DNA of 64,000 nt, from NCBI GenBank assembly GCA_007026445.1, contig VDMD01000050.1:1-64000 (forward strand). The letters are read 5' to 3'. Position numbers and translations under genes: made by a program. Numbering within the stretch: the stretch's first letter is position 1; every line of letters starts with the position of its first letter. This document shows positions 33,938-44,917 of the stretch, piece after piece. The stretch comes from Schizophyllum amplum. Lineage: Eukaryota; Basidiomycota; Agaricomycetes; Agaricales; Schizophyllaceae. A model generated the notes under the pieces. That model was not told where the DNA came from. It searched no databases and worked only from the letters and a program-made list of their open reading frames with translations.

Positions 33938-34801
33938 GTTTGCGACCTGCAGGACGATCACTGCGGGTAGGAATGTGAGTGGACCAGGAAGGCGAGATGA
34001 GCACCTTGCGGCGAGCTGTGATTGAGTGGCAAAGGTGGGAGGACACTGTGAAAGGTAAGAGAACGCGCGCAGGCCTTTTATAATAACCCGGAATTTGCCG
34101 ATCACCATTGTTGCCCGACATGAACGGTCCATATTGGCGGCGCTGGTCAAAAAAGCCGCTGGTCTATGGAGCACAATAAAACAGTAAGCATTGTAGCGCT
34201 GGGAATGACTGGAATGGAGGACCAAGCGGGGAATCTCCTACCGTTGCGATTTATCATCTGTAGCGCGATGATTATTGCGGTCAAATTGCGGTGAACTGCC
34301 AAATATCGGGAAGAGAATTCTGCACTGCATAGACCGTGAGGCATACTGGCAGCATGCAAATGATTCCACGATCGTGGGAGTCTGAGAAGAAGATGCGTCG
34401 CGCGACGCGCGTATGAAGTCACATGACGGTGCGACTCGTTTACTTAAAGTTTATTTAAAGTTAAACTGAGGCGTGACTGCTATCGCGTGTGCCGATCATG
34501 TCCTCACCTTAGCTCTTTCCCTCATCGTCATCACGTCGGAGCCACAGAGACCAAGTACAACACTTGATCCTTACTCAACTCTCCCTTGCTCGACGCTCGG
34601 TCCCACAGCGAGATCGCCCGAGTTTGACGGCGATATCGACGCCGAGCGCTGTCACTGAGGAACTACAACGTACCAGCGGCAGTCAGGCCACGCCTAGTGT
34701 TCGCGCTCTGTACGTCTCCCTGCCTCAAATCAACGGTATGTGACCTGGAGAAGAAGGGCACCTATCTTACGATCACTTTACAGATCTTCGTGCTCGCAAG
34801 A
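33938..34801. promoter_or_regulatory. Divergent promoter region of two F-box genes
   Basis: This 864-bp gap separates two head-to-head F-box genes. Toward 33937, a minus-strand TATA box (TTATAAAAGG, about 34075-34084) lies about 140 bases from the ATG, with GGCCTGCGCGCGTTCTC just downstream. The same block, TATAAAAGGCCTGCGCGCG, stands before the paralog at 41211. The side toward 34802 shows no clear TATA. Confidence 0.6.
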
Positions 34802-36074
34802 ATGTCCTCCACAAGCCGAATTATTCTTACTCAGCTGCCCCAGGAGCTCATTGATCATATCGTCCTGCGCGTGGATGGTTCCAGATACTTGAAACAATGC
34901 GCTCTCGCCCATAGGTCCATGTTGCATATGAGCCAACGACGTATCTTCGAATCTCTCGCTATCATCATCACCCATGCGAAGGACCGGATCGAGCCTTCCC
35001 AGCGCTTACTCGGCGTCTTCATTGCATCCCCCCATCTTGCACGTTACGTCCGCATGTTCAATATCCTTGCCTACGATATAATTGCGCAGGGCGAAGCGGC
35101 GGACCAGGACAGTGCGGGAGAGGTCGCGCTGCATGTCATCCTGCCCATGCTATCCAATCTGGAGATACTACACTTGGCTTTTCCGAAAAGAAGGATCAGC
35201 AACAACCTCGTTCACGCTCTTGCACTACCATCGCTGGTGGCGCTGACCATAGAAGCCGACGAGGTCCACCGCTCCATCCTAGACGCCCTGCCCTGTCTTC
35301 AGCAGCTCCATTGTATCAATGTACTGTGGATCTCTGGCACGGAGACAGTTCCTCTCGAGCCCGCATTACTCCCCATCATTCTTAAGCTCCAGCTCACGTA
35401 CTACCATCTCCCTTCACGAATTGAGGCTCTAACCGACCTCTTCACGTCCCATGGATACGTTGACAAACTCATTTCTCTGGACGTTACCTGGTTCACGATA
35501 TCCTACGCGAGACTCGACAAGCTTCTTCTTCACTGCCAGAAGACGATACAGCAACTGGCGTTGAGATGTCCGAGATCACTCGGTGTGCACTGTTTCCTTT
35601 GCATGAGTGGCCTTCAAAATGCTAACTGAGATTCATATAGGCAATGGACAGCCGATGCCCGACATCACCGTCCTTCATGACTTGCAGGAGTTGGGTATCA
35701 TGTTCCTGGGTAACTTGGAGATGCATCTGCGAGAGCAGCAGTGGCTGTGGTTGTTCGAAACGCTCGAGTTTGTGCGCCCCCTCCGCAAACTCGCGCTGCA
35801 CTTCAGCGAACAGAAGCCGGCCTTGATCGTGCGCGATCCGGCAAAATGGAGGCAGTTGGACGATCTGCTTGCATCGCCCCGAAGGAAATTTGCGACCGTG
35901 GAATTCTCCTGCGTAGAACGTGCGCAGAAACTTCTTCAACAAAATCTTCCCCGTACAACAGCCAATCTGGGCAGCAATCTGCGCATTCGGACGGGAGGAC
36001 TCTGTGAGTGCCATCGAGGTCTCGCATTCAGTACAGACATTGATTGCGCCTCAGCGCCAAACTTCTTTCCATAA
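34802..36074 (+). CDS. F-box/LRR-like protein, type B
   Basis: Two exons (34802-35582, 35641-36074), with intron GTGTGC...ATATAG and branch-like CTAAC. The protein has 404 residues. The F-box at about residues 8-48 reads LPQELIDHIVLRV then LKQCALAHRSMLHMSQRRIF. Leucine-rich stretches follow (MLSNLEILHLAFPKR, LDALPCLQQLHCINV). The C-terminus has LDDLLASPRRKFATVEF, shared in form with the gene at 43188 (LDDLLGSSHKKFAQVDF), so the two are type-B paralogs. Role: predicted adaptor of an SCF ubiquitin ligase with unknown substrate. It is transcribed away from the type-A gene at 33937. Confidence 0.8.
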
Positions 36075-36448
36075 AGCGCAGACACTGCTACCTGATTTTG
36101 GGGACTCGGCAAAGCAGGCTACTTGTACAGTATGTACGGACTGGGCTGTTCTTGTAGGCGTCAGCGCATGAACTACCTGCCGTTTTCGCTAGTGCGTGTA
36201 CTTTGTGCCAACAAGTATTCAGATCATCTCGTCAAACTTTCTGCACCGGTAAATCTACGGACGTCGGCATCGATAACAAGCAAAACACAACAGCTAGGAA
36301 CATCGTAGATTCGTAGTACTGCAGATATAAATCATGTATGTAGGTCTCCGGCATTAGATCGTATAAAATATCGAGCACATCGCAAGAGCAGACAAGGCCT
36401 ATATATACGTCGATTTATCGTCCGCTTTCGAGGGCAGTATATGCAGTG
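36075..36448. other. Intergenic between convergent genes
   Basis: This AT-richer 374 bases lies between the 3' ends of the F-box gene and the membrane-protein gene. Nothing else was seen. Confidence 0.5.
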
Positions 36449-39400
36449 TTATAACGGGTCCTGAGCGCTAGACACTCGACGCAGAGGTTGAAGAGGCCTA
36501 GGGCCGCGAGGTGATGCATCAAGATGTGGTGGGCGCGAGGGCTGCAAGCGCGATGGCGAAGGCGTCACCAAGCGCGCGGGTGGTGAAGGCGTCCTAGGCT
36601 GAGGAGTTCTAGCCTCCCGGCGAGCCGGCGACATTGAACTCATACGAGGCGGCGACGCCGATCCCACGCGAGACCGTGACGGCGACGCAGGCGCCTGCCA
36701 GCGCGTGGGGGAGCCCGATCCTTGCCGTGACGGCGCGTAATGCCCCGTACGAGTCGGCGGCAGCGTGAAGGGCTCTATATGCGCCGACTTTGGGCTCGTC
36801 GACCGGCCGAGCGAGAGGTGCATATCGAAAGTGGGTAGGCGGCCACGCGTTTCTTCCCTCTCCTTGCTCTTGCCAATGGACCCGCGCGACAACTTCTTGT
36901 CGGGGGACCGCGTCGGCGACGTCGGCTCCTTGAGCTCCTTCCCTGTGGCGCCACGCCCAAGAGTCGCCCCGAAGGTGTCCAAGATCGAGGCGCGCCAGCC
37001 CCGCGGCTTGTCATCTGCACCCAAGTGCGACTCCGAGCTGGAGTATTCCGAGAAAGCCGACTTCGGCCAAATAGCTGGCGAGGACGGCGTGGACGAGGGG
37101 GCCGGCGCCAGCAATGATGGCGTAGGTAGCACTGGCGGCGGTGAAGATGGTGGTGGGGGCAGCGCGGACGGTAGAAGCGCAGGCGACCGCGAAGTAGATG
37201 GCTCAGGCAACGACGTAGATCTCTCGATGGTAGGTCCAAATGGGAATCGAACCGGACTCATGGGACTGAGGGGACTGAGCGCCGGTGCTTCATTGGCCTG
37301 TCGCTGGATACCATCCTCATACCGTTGATCAGCATCCTTGTGCAGCATGCCGTCTTCCTCGTGCCGCTTATCATCCTGCTCGCGCCACAAATCAGAGGTC
37401 GTGAGCCGGAGGACCGGCGGAGACGGACTGCGCCTCAGCGGAGAGAGCGTACGCTGCTCGCGTCGAGGCGGACGATCGTTCTCGAGTGGCAGGTCGCTCG
37501 GAGACAGGAGAGGCGAAGGATCCTGCGGGCCCAGCAGCGGCGTATGTTGCTTCAGCCCGAACGGCAGCGAGACCTCGCGCACATGCGAGCGTGAGCGGCG
37601 CTCCTTCGACTCCATGCGCCTTTCCCCTAGCTCCACGCGGCGTTCTCCCGACTCCCTGCGGCGTTGGCGTTCTCCTGACTCCCTGCGGTGCTCTGCCGAC
37701 TTCCTGCCTGGCTCCCCGAGCAGCGCTGACGACTCCGTAGCACGTTCCACCGACGCATCGGCCTGAGTACGCAGGCTGATTTGAGTACGGAGGTTCAGCC
37801 CGGACGACGACCGCCCTCGCTGCTTCTCAATCGAAGACCGCCGATTCGGGCGTAAACGAGGTAACGACCCGCTCGTCGCACTGGATGGTGACATCGCTCT
37901 GTCGTTCGCGGACGCCGCTCCCTGGCCCGCAGGGCCCGCCTCCCCGCTCGCGGATGTCGCTCCCCCACTCGCCGATCCAACCCCCAGCAGCCGTTCTCCA
38001 CTTGGCGACGCCGCCCCACCCCAAGTGCCCCGACTGCTCCCACTGCCCATCTCATACCCCTCATACCCCGGCGGCAGCTCCACCACATGCGTGTCGTCGC
38101 CGTGATACACGGTGACCGGCGCACCGCCGGGGCCGTGCACGACGTATACGCTCTTGCGCTGCGCGTCGGGTGGAAGTGATCCCGTCTTATGGGCAGGAAA
38201 GGATGCGACGAGGCCGTCGGCAAAGGAGATGGGACGTCCTCCGTACGACGTTTGCCCTCCGTACGACGTCGACCGGCCCCCCAGCGACGCATCCGGGTCC
38301 GCAAACGGCACGACGCGGTAGTCGGTCGGTGAGTTCTCGCCGTTGCCAAGGTTGCCTCGTCCGCTGCCTGCGTGTCCAGTCAGCAAGAGTCCGGTCAGCA
38401 AATGTCCAGTCAGCCAAAGTCCAGTCAGCAAATGTCCAGTCAGCAAAAGGCCGTCTCCTCCAGCGCAGACTAGGTCTCCTCATCCACCGCCTCGTCCTCC
38501 AGCACATTTTCCTTTGCAGACAACACCACTTCGGCCACTATCTCCGCCGCATCGCCAACCCCCTCGTCCCTTGCAGATGCCACTCCCTGAGACGCCACCC
38601 CATCGACCACCTCGTCTGCTACGAAGCCCACTCCCTCCACCGCCTCTCTCACTCCCTCCACCGCCTCTCTCACTCCCTCCACCGCCTTGTCCACTCCCTC
38701 ACCCACTACCTCGTCCACCCCCTTGTCCACTACGAAGCCCACTACACGGCCGCACACAGACATATTTTTCGAAAACGCACCTGTATACCTCTTCCCAAAC
38801 GCGAACCACGCAGCGAGCGCGCCTACGATGAGACCCGCAGCGAGACCGCCGACGCCGCTGCCGGCCGCCGCGCCGGGAGAGATACCCGTGGGGCGGGAGC
38901 TGGAGGCGCGGGGGTTAGATGGGATGGATGAAGAGGCGGAGTGTAGGAGAAGGCGGCGAAGGAGGTAGGAGCGAGAAAGAGGAAGGCAAGTGGGGTGGGG
39001 GCGAGCAAGGAAATATGAAGGTGTAGGGAGAGGTGTATGCCACGATTCACAGCCCGACCTCCAACCCGCAAGCTCGACCTCCCACTACAAGCCCAACCTC
39101 GAGCCACAAGCCCAACCTCCAATCACAAGCCCAACCTCAAAGCCATGAACCCAACCTCAAGCCAGGAAGCCAACCTCAAACATAAACCCAACACTCACCT
39201 CCTCCCCGACAAACACAACTTGTCCGCGCCCTCGCTGACCGTAATCGGCCCCGGAAACGCCCACTGCGCGCCCTCGCTGTCCGTGACCGCCGCCCAGAAC
39301 ACGTTGGACTCGGATAGCGTGACGGTCCACTTGAGCGTGTCGCCGTCGTCGATGGTAATGTTGTAGGGCGGGTGCGACGGAGGGAGGATCTGGGTGTTGA

Positions 39401-40429
39401 GGTCACTTGACGGAGTGCGGTGGTAAAGAAGACGCGCTTACAGTCAAGTTATACGGCGCGGTCCCATTTCGCGGGGTGAATATCACGTCCGTGCACTGCG
39501 AGTGGGTGGTCGGTCAGTCTGACGACAGAGGTCCCGCACGAAGATCCGCGCACCTCAGCAGGTCCATCACCATCTGAGGACAACGTGCCGTCGTCAGAGG
39601 TGGCCTCGACACTCAGGATGGCGGGTGGGTCGGGCAGAGTGGAGTTGTCGCACGAATTTGTGGGCGCTGCGACGGAATATATACGCTGGCAGCCGCCGGT
39701 GTTACCTGCAGAGTCGAACTGGGAGGCCTCAGGTTTGAATGATGATGGGGAGAGCGCGGGCACTAACCATGCAGAGTTGGAACTGTGGGAAGGATGGTGA
39801 TCAGCGGCATACTCAAGCTGAAGAAGTTGAGCGAGAGGCGCACCTGACTTTGTGGCGGGAAGGTCACCAGCCAGTCCTGGGGCGCAGAGTCAGATATGCG
39901 TGGAGGTAAAGACGGAGAGAACGCACCAGATTATCCCCATCTCCTGCTGGAAGAGTGATAGGGTAGTAGTAGGCTCTTCAAGTCCGAGTTCCTAAGTTTT
40001 GGACAACGAGATAGCCAGGGGACGTACGATGAGAAGACGGTAAACGTGTATGGTGGGGAGGGCGTTGGACTTTGACGAATATCAATGAGGGATTGGACGG
40101 TATTGGCAGGAAACACACCCCGAGGCGCCCTCGCTTGACCATCGTATGCTGAGCGTGTCACATTGTCCTGATGTCGCGTTATATCGGCACTGTACAGGCT
40201 CGTGCAGGAACCACTCACGGGCTACAGGAAAGAGGAGGGGAGAAGACGCGTCGTCCGGGTCGTAAAAGTCAAAGAACCAGGACTGATCGATACGTGAGTA
40301 TATGCGTCGCGCTTGGTGTGCATGATCGCGCACCTGGGGTAACGGGTCGACAAGCGCCGCGCTCGCAGTCACGACCAGCATTCCAGAGATCCAAATGCAC
40401 GAGAGCATGATACAGCGGCCTGAGATCAT
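36449..40429 (-). CDS. Single-pass membrane protein with beta-rich ectodomain and long disordered cytoplasmic tail
   Basis: The gene runs from ATG 40429 to the stop at 36449, through many introns. A signal peptide (CIWISGMLVVTASAALVDPL) starts it. The lumenal or extracellular part has two similar cysteine-bearing beta domains: QCDTLSIRWSSEGASG...PPYTFTVFSS...DWLVTFPPQSQFQLCM, and CTDV..FTPRNGTAPYNLT then WTVTLSESNVFWAAVTDSEG. The helix GGLAAGLIVGALAAWFAFGKR (about 38787-38850) crosses the membrane. After a 413-bp intron (38368-38780) the 640-residue tail begins SGRGNLGNGENSPTDYRVVP and is rich in Ser, Pro and Arg with many SP sites, likely phosphorylated. I know this architecture from hypothetical agaricomycete proteins without assigned function; a surface sensor is a guess. 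The exon edges near 39940-40060 are uncertain. Confidence 0.7.
38378..38456. repeat. Minisatellite in an intron of the membrane-protein gene (18-19 bp units)
   Basis: The unit GTCAGCAAATGTCCA and variants are repeated about four times just before the 3' splice site (38368). If translated, the repeats give LTGHLLTG strings, but they lie inside the predicted intron. Confidence 0.75.
38638..38710. repeat. 21-bp tandem repeat in the same intron
   Basis: CTCCACCGCCTCTCTCACTCC occurs about three times. In the frame that continues from the transmembrane exon it reads AVEGVRE repeats, so it could code if the intron is retained. Confidence 0.75.
39055..39195. repeat. Minisatellite in the intron before the transmembrane exon
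   Basis: About seven units of the type CAAGCCCAACCTC, spaced 17-20 bp, lie between the exon ending ADKLCLSGR and the transmembrane exon. Confidence 0.8.
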
Positions 40430-41210
40430 GGTGGTCGGGAGCGAGGCGAACGAGATATCCTCGCGCGCGCGCCCGGAGGCGATGTTGTGATTCCGATCTC
40501 ACGGCGTTCGTTTCACCGTCAAACTCGGGCGGTCCGTATTCCGTCGCGAAACCAAGCAAGAGGGCGCCAGGTCAGGCCTCAGGGTCGGGGCTGTGGTCCC
40601 TGTGGTCCCGACGTGAGGGTAAGAGCCAAGGAGAGGACATGATCGGCACACGCGATCCATGCATCACAAGCGCGCGTTACACCGGCGTGACATCATGTGA
40701 CTCATGATATCAGGATGCGTGTCGCATCCTCTCCTGAACCATGACATTGAAGCGATATCTTTGGCATTCTGCCCTAATTCTGCCTACGTACTCGCGCAAG
40801 CTCCACGCTCTATGAATTGAAGAGAGTCGTTTTCCGAGTCTCTTTCTCATGACTGGAAGATACATAAGTAGCTGCCATTATCCCCACACACAACTCAGAC
40901 GACCGTTGCAGCGGTAGGAGCTTCCCCGCCTAGCCCTACATTCCAGTCATTCCCTAGGCCGCATCATAGGATCATTGTGCTCCAAGACTATAGGCTTGTG
41001 GTCTTTCTTTTGACCAGCGCCGCCAATATGGACGTTCTGTGACAATAGCGATCGGCACATTCCGAGCCACTATAAAAGGCCTGCGCGCGTTCTCGCACCT
41101 TTGTCGCACTGTCCGCACACCTCTACCACCTGACCACAGCTGATTGCCAGGTGCGCAAGTCATGCACCAATTCTCTCACATGCACTGACCGAATTGCAGA
41201 CCACGCGAAC
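40430..41210. promoter_or_regulatory. Divergent promoter region before the second type-A F-box gene
   Basis: The sequence from about 41015 to 41210 resembles, base for base over long stretches, the region upstream of the type-A gene at 33937. It has TTTTGACCAGCGCCGCCAAT, then the TATA box TATAAAAGG at 41071-41079 and CCTGCGCGCGTTCTC. A possible leader intron lies at 41152-41199 (GTGCGCAAG...ATTGCAG). The left part contains the start of the membrane-protein gene on the other strand. Confidence 0.65.
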
Positions 41211-42542
41211 ATGCCGAAGGCACAGTACTTGCCATTGATATTTCCGCAAGAGCTCTTGGACATCGTCCTAGACTACGTAATTGACGCGGGCGACATCCAG
41301 TCCCTGGCTACATGCGCTCTCGCCCACCGCTGCCTGCGCCACAAAAGCCAGCAGGCGATCTTCCAGCACATCAAGCTCCGCCTTGACCAGCCTCAACAAA
41401 CATTCGCTGGGGCGCGCCCGTCCACATCCTCTCAGCGCCTATCCTCCGTCATAAACAGCGCTCCGCATCTCGCATCCCCTATCAGCACCCTCGAAGTCAT
41501 CGAGGAACCCTCCTGTACGATCCCTACCGCCCTGCCGGCTCTATTAACGAGGCTGAGCCACCTCACGCGCCTGGATCTGGCGAAGTGCACACGGCGTGTT
41601 GTTACGGACATGGACATGGACAAGATACTAGGAATGGCAACGCTGGAGGAGCTAGCTTTGACCGAGGTCACTGTTCCGCTCGACGTATATGGCATTCTGC
41701 CCCGTCTTCGCCGTCTTGTGTGCCACGATATTCTCTGGACCCACCCTCGGGCTGGCTCAGCGGGATTGCCCTCGATGATTTTATCTCCATCGACCTCTAC
41801 CAACCCTCTTTCGACCGCCTCTCCACCCACAAATACCGCACTGTCCTCGACCGCACCTCCCTCAACATCATCCGAATATGCGACCTCGCAGCCCTCATCC
41901 GTTTCTCGTCACCTCACCATTTCTGGCAATAGTCCTCTCAAAATCGCCCACCTCGTTCTCCTCCTCCGCTCGTTCCCCGGCTCCCTCGGCTCCGTCACCA
42001 GCTTAAACGTCAGCGGTGTGCAGACGAAGCACTTGTGGGCAATAAGTTGTCTGATTGATCAGCTGAATGAGGGTATAGAGCAGCTAGAGCTGGCGTGCCC
42101 GAGGGCCGAGGACAACATTGTAACCGTTCCGCCGCTCAGTGCTATGCCCAAACTGCGGGACCTGATGATCACGAGCGTCAGTCTCCACCCCGCGCACAAG
42201 CTAGCCTCGTATCGCTGGATGCACGCCCTATGGCTAATGATGTGCGACTACGAGCTGAGGCAGCTGTCGGTGACGTTCGATATCACGCTTGAGGACAGGC
42301 ACGACGAGGTTCATTTTCGCCAACTCTTCCATAATTTCGACGGAATCCTCTGCTCCATGTATACCCAGCGAATGAACGTCCGTGTGCGAGTTATGAATGA
42401 CAAGGGCGTTGTCGTTGGTGTCGTCGATAACCGCGATGATAAACTAACGCGGGCTTTTAAATACACGCACTCCGATTGGTACGAACAGATGCATTTCATC
42501 ACATGTACGTTCTTCCTTAACAGAGAGCAAAACATGCATTGA
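41211..42542 (+). CDS. F-box/LRR-like protein, type A (paralog of 32549-33937)
   Basis: The start is ATG 41211 (MPKAQYLPLIFPQELLDIVL), 443 residues. The F-box reads FPQELLDIVL and LATCALAHRCLRHKSQQAIF. The leucine-rich body carries LTRLSHLTRLDLAKCTRRVV, almost the same as the paralog's RLRNLTRLDLARCTRRVV. A Ser/Thr/Pro-rich loop (about residues 190-235) has expanded differently in the two genes. The C-terminus RVMNDKGVVVGVVDNRDDKL matches the paralog. An alternative last intron (GTACGTTC...CTTTTCAG, about 42507-42573) could swap the last residues. It is predicted to be a substrate receptor of an SCF-type ubiquitin ligase. Confidence 0.8.
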   Translation: MPKAQYLPLIFPQELLDIVLDYVIDAGDIQSLATCALAHRCLRHKSQQAIFQHIKLRLDQPQQTFAGARPSTSSQRLSSVINSAPHLASPISTLEVIEEPSCTIPTALPALLTRLSHLTRLDLAKCTRRVVTDMDMDKILGMATLEELALTEVTVPLDVYGILPRLRRLVCHDILWTHPRAGSAGLPSMILSPSTSTNPLSTASPPTNTALSSTAPPSTSSEYATSQPSSVSRHLTISGNSPLKIAHLVLLLRSFPGSLGSVTSLNVSGVQTKHLWAISCLIDQLNEGIEQLELACPRAEDNIVTVPPLSAMPKLRDLMITSVSLHPAHKLASYRWMHALWLMMCDYELRQLSVTFDITLEDRHDEVHFRQLFHNFDGILCSMYTQRMNVRVRVMNDKGVVVGVVDNRDDKLTRAFKYTHSDWYEQMHFITCTFFLNREQNMH

Positions 42543-43187
42543 CACCACCTCTCTAGCGCTGTAAGCTTTTCAGACGGATGCGGAGAGGGATTCCATCGCG
42601 GCTTGGATTTAGGTGAGTATATGACGAGTTGTCGACCTATCCCTTCTACGTGATAACAGTGACGAGCGTGGCTACATCGTCTGTAGCGCGGGCGCGTTAC
42701 TACCTTAGTCTACGCGGCGCAACCCTTCTATGACTTGAGTCCTTGATCCCATACCGTCTCTAGTATAATCCCTTCATTCCGGCCCCTCCCTTTCCTGTAT
42801 TGTGTTGCTGGTCGTTGTATCGGATGTATGAGAATGAGTCTTTGCAGAGACAGCGGACATGACGCATGAGCGTCCGCGACGTCGTGATGGGTATCTGTAC
42901 CGGCCAGCAGCCGCTGGACGGGACTTCGCCGATACAGTATTCGCGCGCGAGAAGTAGAAACATATCTGCATAAGAGAATCAGTACTTTTGCGCAGCCGCC
43001 GACGAAATGGGCCGATGACGATCGCACACACTGAGTGTCCAGTCACCGTTCTCCGATGCGTAATCACAAGCCTACGTACCGGCCAAGTCCTTCAACTCAA
43101 GTCTCCATCCTAACGGTATACCGGGAAGAAGTTTATTGCTGAGCGGTATGGTCAGCGCGCGTTACTCGCGTCTGCAATGGCAAGAGA
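42543..43187. other. Intergenic between convergent F-box genes
   Basis: Short minus-strand frames (42728-43067) are overlapping shadows without a start or a domain. Nothing could be supported. Confidence 0.4.
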
Positions 43188-44441
43188 TCACGTACGTTCT
43201 TTTCTGACGCAGAGGCGCAGGTTGCTCCCGAGGCTCTCTCGTGCGCGAGGGAGGGCTCGCTCGATCACGGGCTCTTCGAAGTCATCGTTATAGAAGTCCA
43301 CCTGCGCGAACTTCTTGTGAGACGAGCCAAGTAGATCGTCCAATATCTTCCACTCCTTCGCGTCGCGCGTGAGCGTGTCCGACGTCGGGTCGAAGCATAG
43401 TTGAAGCGCGAGCCGGCGGAGAGGGTGCACGGACTTGAGCCATTGGAATACAAAGGACCATTGTGCGTCATAAATGTGCGTGTGATTGGGGTCCATAAAT
43501 ACGATGTTCAGCTCGCGCAGGGCGGGAAGGATGGACAGATCAGCGTTCAGCGGGTCCAAATCTGGTACTTCGCAGTCAGCCGTCTTCACTGGTTGTGTGA
43601 ATGAAGCAAAGAAGGACGCACAGTTGACGAGCCCGTAGAAATGGAGATATTGCAACGTGTCCTTGCAATGCCGTAGCAAAGCATTAAGCAACGCATATGG
43701 TATGTTCAGCTCGACGACATCTAGGTGGACAAGGTGCGCGAGATGACAGGATGCCTCCGACGCGAAGAACTTGACCATACCCTCACAAGTGTCGAGGTGT
43801 ACTCCACATAACTCGAGTCTCTGTAGACCAGTCATGAGCCGAGTCGGGGCTCGCGAGGTGAATGAATCGCTAGCGACCCATGCCACGTTCGAGCAGCGAA
43901 GCTCACGGAGGGATGGGAGAACGTTAAGAACGTGAGGGGATATTTTTGCTCCATATATCGAAAGCCTTTGAAGCGACGGTAGCGTGAGGCTGTCGACGAA
44001 GGCGTCGGGAATCCGGGAGCCTCCCGCGCATACGAGTGTTAGCGTCACCAGGTTGCATAGCATGGGCATGATCTTCGATAGGACAGACTCTCCTGCGAAG
44101 CCGTAGCACAATGGTCTTCTGCTGGCAGGACGTCGGTGCGAGTGCTCCACGATATTGAGGCCACGTATATATGCCGCGAGATGCGTCGAGCGCTGTAGGA
44201 CTTCGAACAACCGCTGCGCAACGGTGGACCCCCCGGCCCTACTATCCAGAGGCGAGGGCCACAGAGGCAATTCGAGAACGATCTCAGCGAAGAGGTGCCG
44301 CTGACTTTCCTGCAACATGCACCGATGGGAAAGCGCACATTGCCTGAGAGATGGGTGATCCTTCGAGGCCGCTACGCAGCCAATTACGGCGTGAATAAGC
44401 TCCTGAGGGAGCGTAGGTGCTTCAGCGCTTGCGGAAAACAT
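43188..44441 (-). CDS. F-box/LRR-like protein, type B
   Basis: The start is ATG 44441 (MFSASAEAPTLPQELIHAVI), 417 residues in one open frame. The F-box reads LPQELIHAVIGCV then LRQCALSHRCMLQESQRHLF. Degenerate leucine-rich units follow (LPSLQRLSIYGAKISP, LPSLRELRCSNVAW, HLVHLDVVELNIPYALLNAL). The end, ARESLGSNLRLCVRKERT, parallels TTANLGSNLRIRTGG of the type-B gene at 34802. Where that gene has an intron, this one reads through about ten extra codons near residue 290. An upstream ATG at 44489 is in frame but less likely, since the paralogs start close to the F-box. Confidence 0.8.
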   Translation of the reverse strand: MFSASAEAPTLPQELIHAVIGCVAASKDHPSLRQCALSHRCMLQESQRHLFAEIVLELPLWPSPLDSRAGGSTVAQRLFEVLQRSTHLAAYIRGLNIVEHSHRRPASRRPLCYGFAGESVLSKIMPMLCNLVTLTLVCAGGSRIPDAFVDSLTLPSLQRLSIYGAKISPHVLNVLPSLRELRCSNVAWVASDSFTSRAPTRLMTGLQRLELCGVHLDTCEGMVKFFASEASCHLAHLVHLDVVELNIPYALLNALLRHCKDTLQYLHFYGLVNCASFFASFTQPVKTADCEVPDLDPLNADLSILPALRELNIVFMDPNHTHIYDAQWSFVFQWLKSVHPLRRLALQLCFDPTSDTLTRDAKEWKILDDLLGSSHKKFAQVDFYNDDFEEPVIERALPRARESLGSNLRLCVRKERT

Positions 44442-44917
44442 TGTAGAGTCAGCGAAAGACCTGCACGAGGGTGTGAATTTGCAGAACAAAGAGGTCGTGT
44501 AGCCTTAGGTGAGCAGTGATCAGTGATCAGTGATCGCCAAGCCCAGACCAGGCACATGATGCAACGAGCGCTCGTGACTTTCACGTGAGTCAAGCTGTTC
44601 AACTTCTCTTCGTGCGCTCAAACTCTCGATGAGCGCGATCTCTCGTACTTACTTGAAGTTCAACCCGACACTGTGCATGCCATGGAACCGCGCTGAGACC
44701 ATTTGTGAGGTATGTTTTCGGATAGTATGAACAGCATCATACAAGCAAGCTATAGTACATTATGCTTTAAATACACAATCATAAGCGATCTCAAAACCAA
44801 CCAAGACAATGCCCGAAGGCCCACAGACTGAACGAGCGACTGTACGATTCAGAACCTGCAGAGCGTGCGTGCAGTTGGAGTACCACGCCTGCGTCGTAAG
44901 CGAGTCTCCTACTTTTC
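44442..44917. other. Intergenic between the F-box gene and the frameshifted gene
   Basis: A short repeat, GATCAGTGATCAGTGATC, lies at 44517-44534 in the presumed promoter of the F-box gene. Nothing else was seen. Confidence 0.5.

Noticed and set aside
37325..38931. Several long plus-strand frames over the membrane-protein gene
   Set aside because: They are antisense shadows of a Ser/Pro/Arg-rich tail, where low complexity keeps other frames open. Splice sites and domains support the minus strand.
40100..40160. Apparent frameshift in the ectodomain of the membrane protein
   Set aside because: A 48-bp intron (GTGTGTTTCC...TCAAAG) with correct phase joins EGASG to PTPSPPYTFTVF, so no frameshift is needed.
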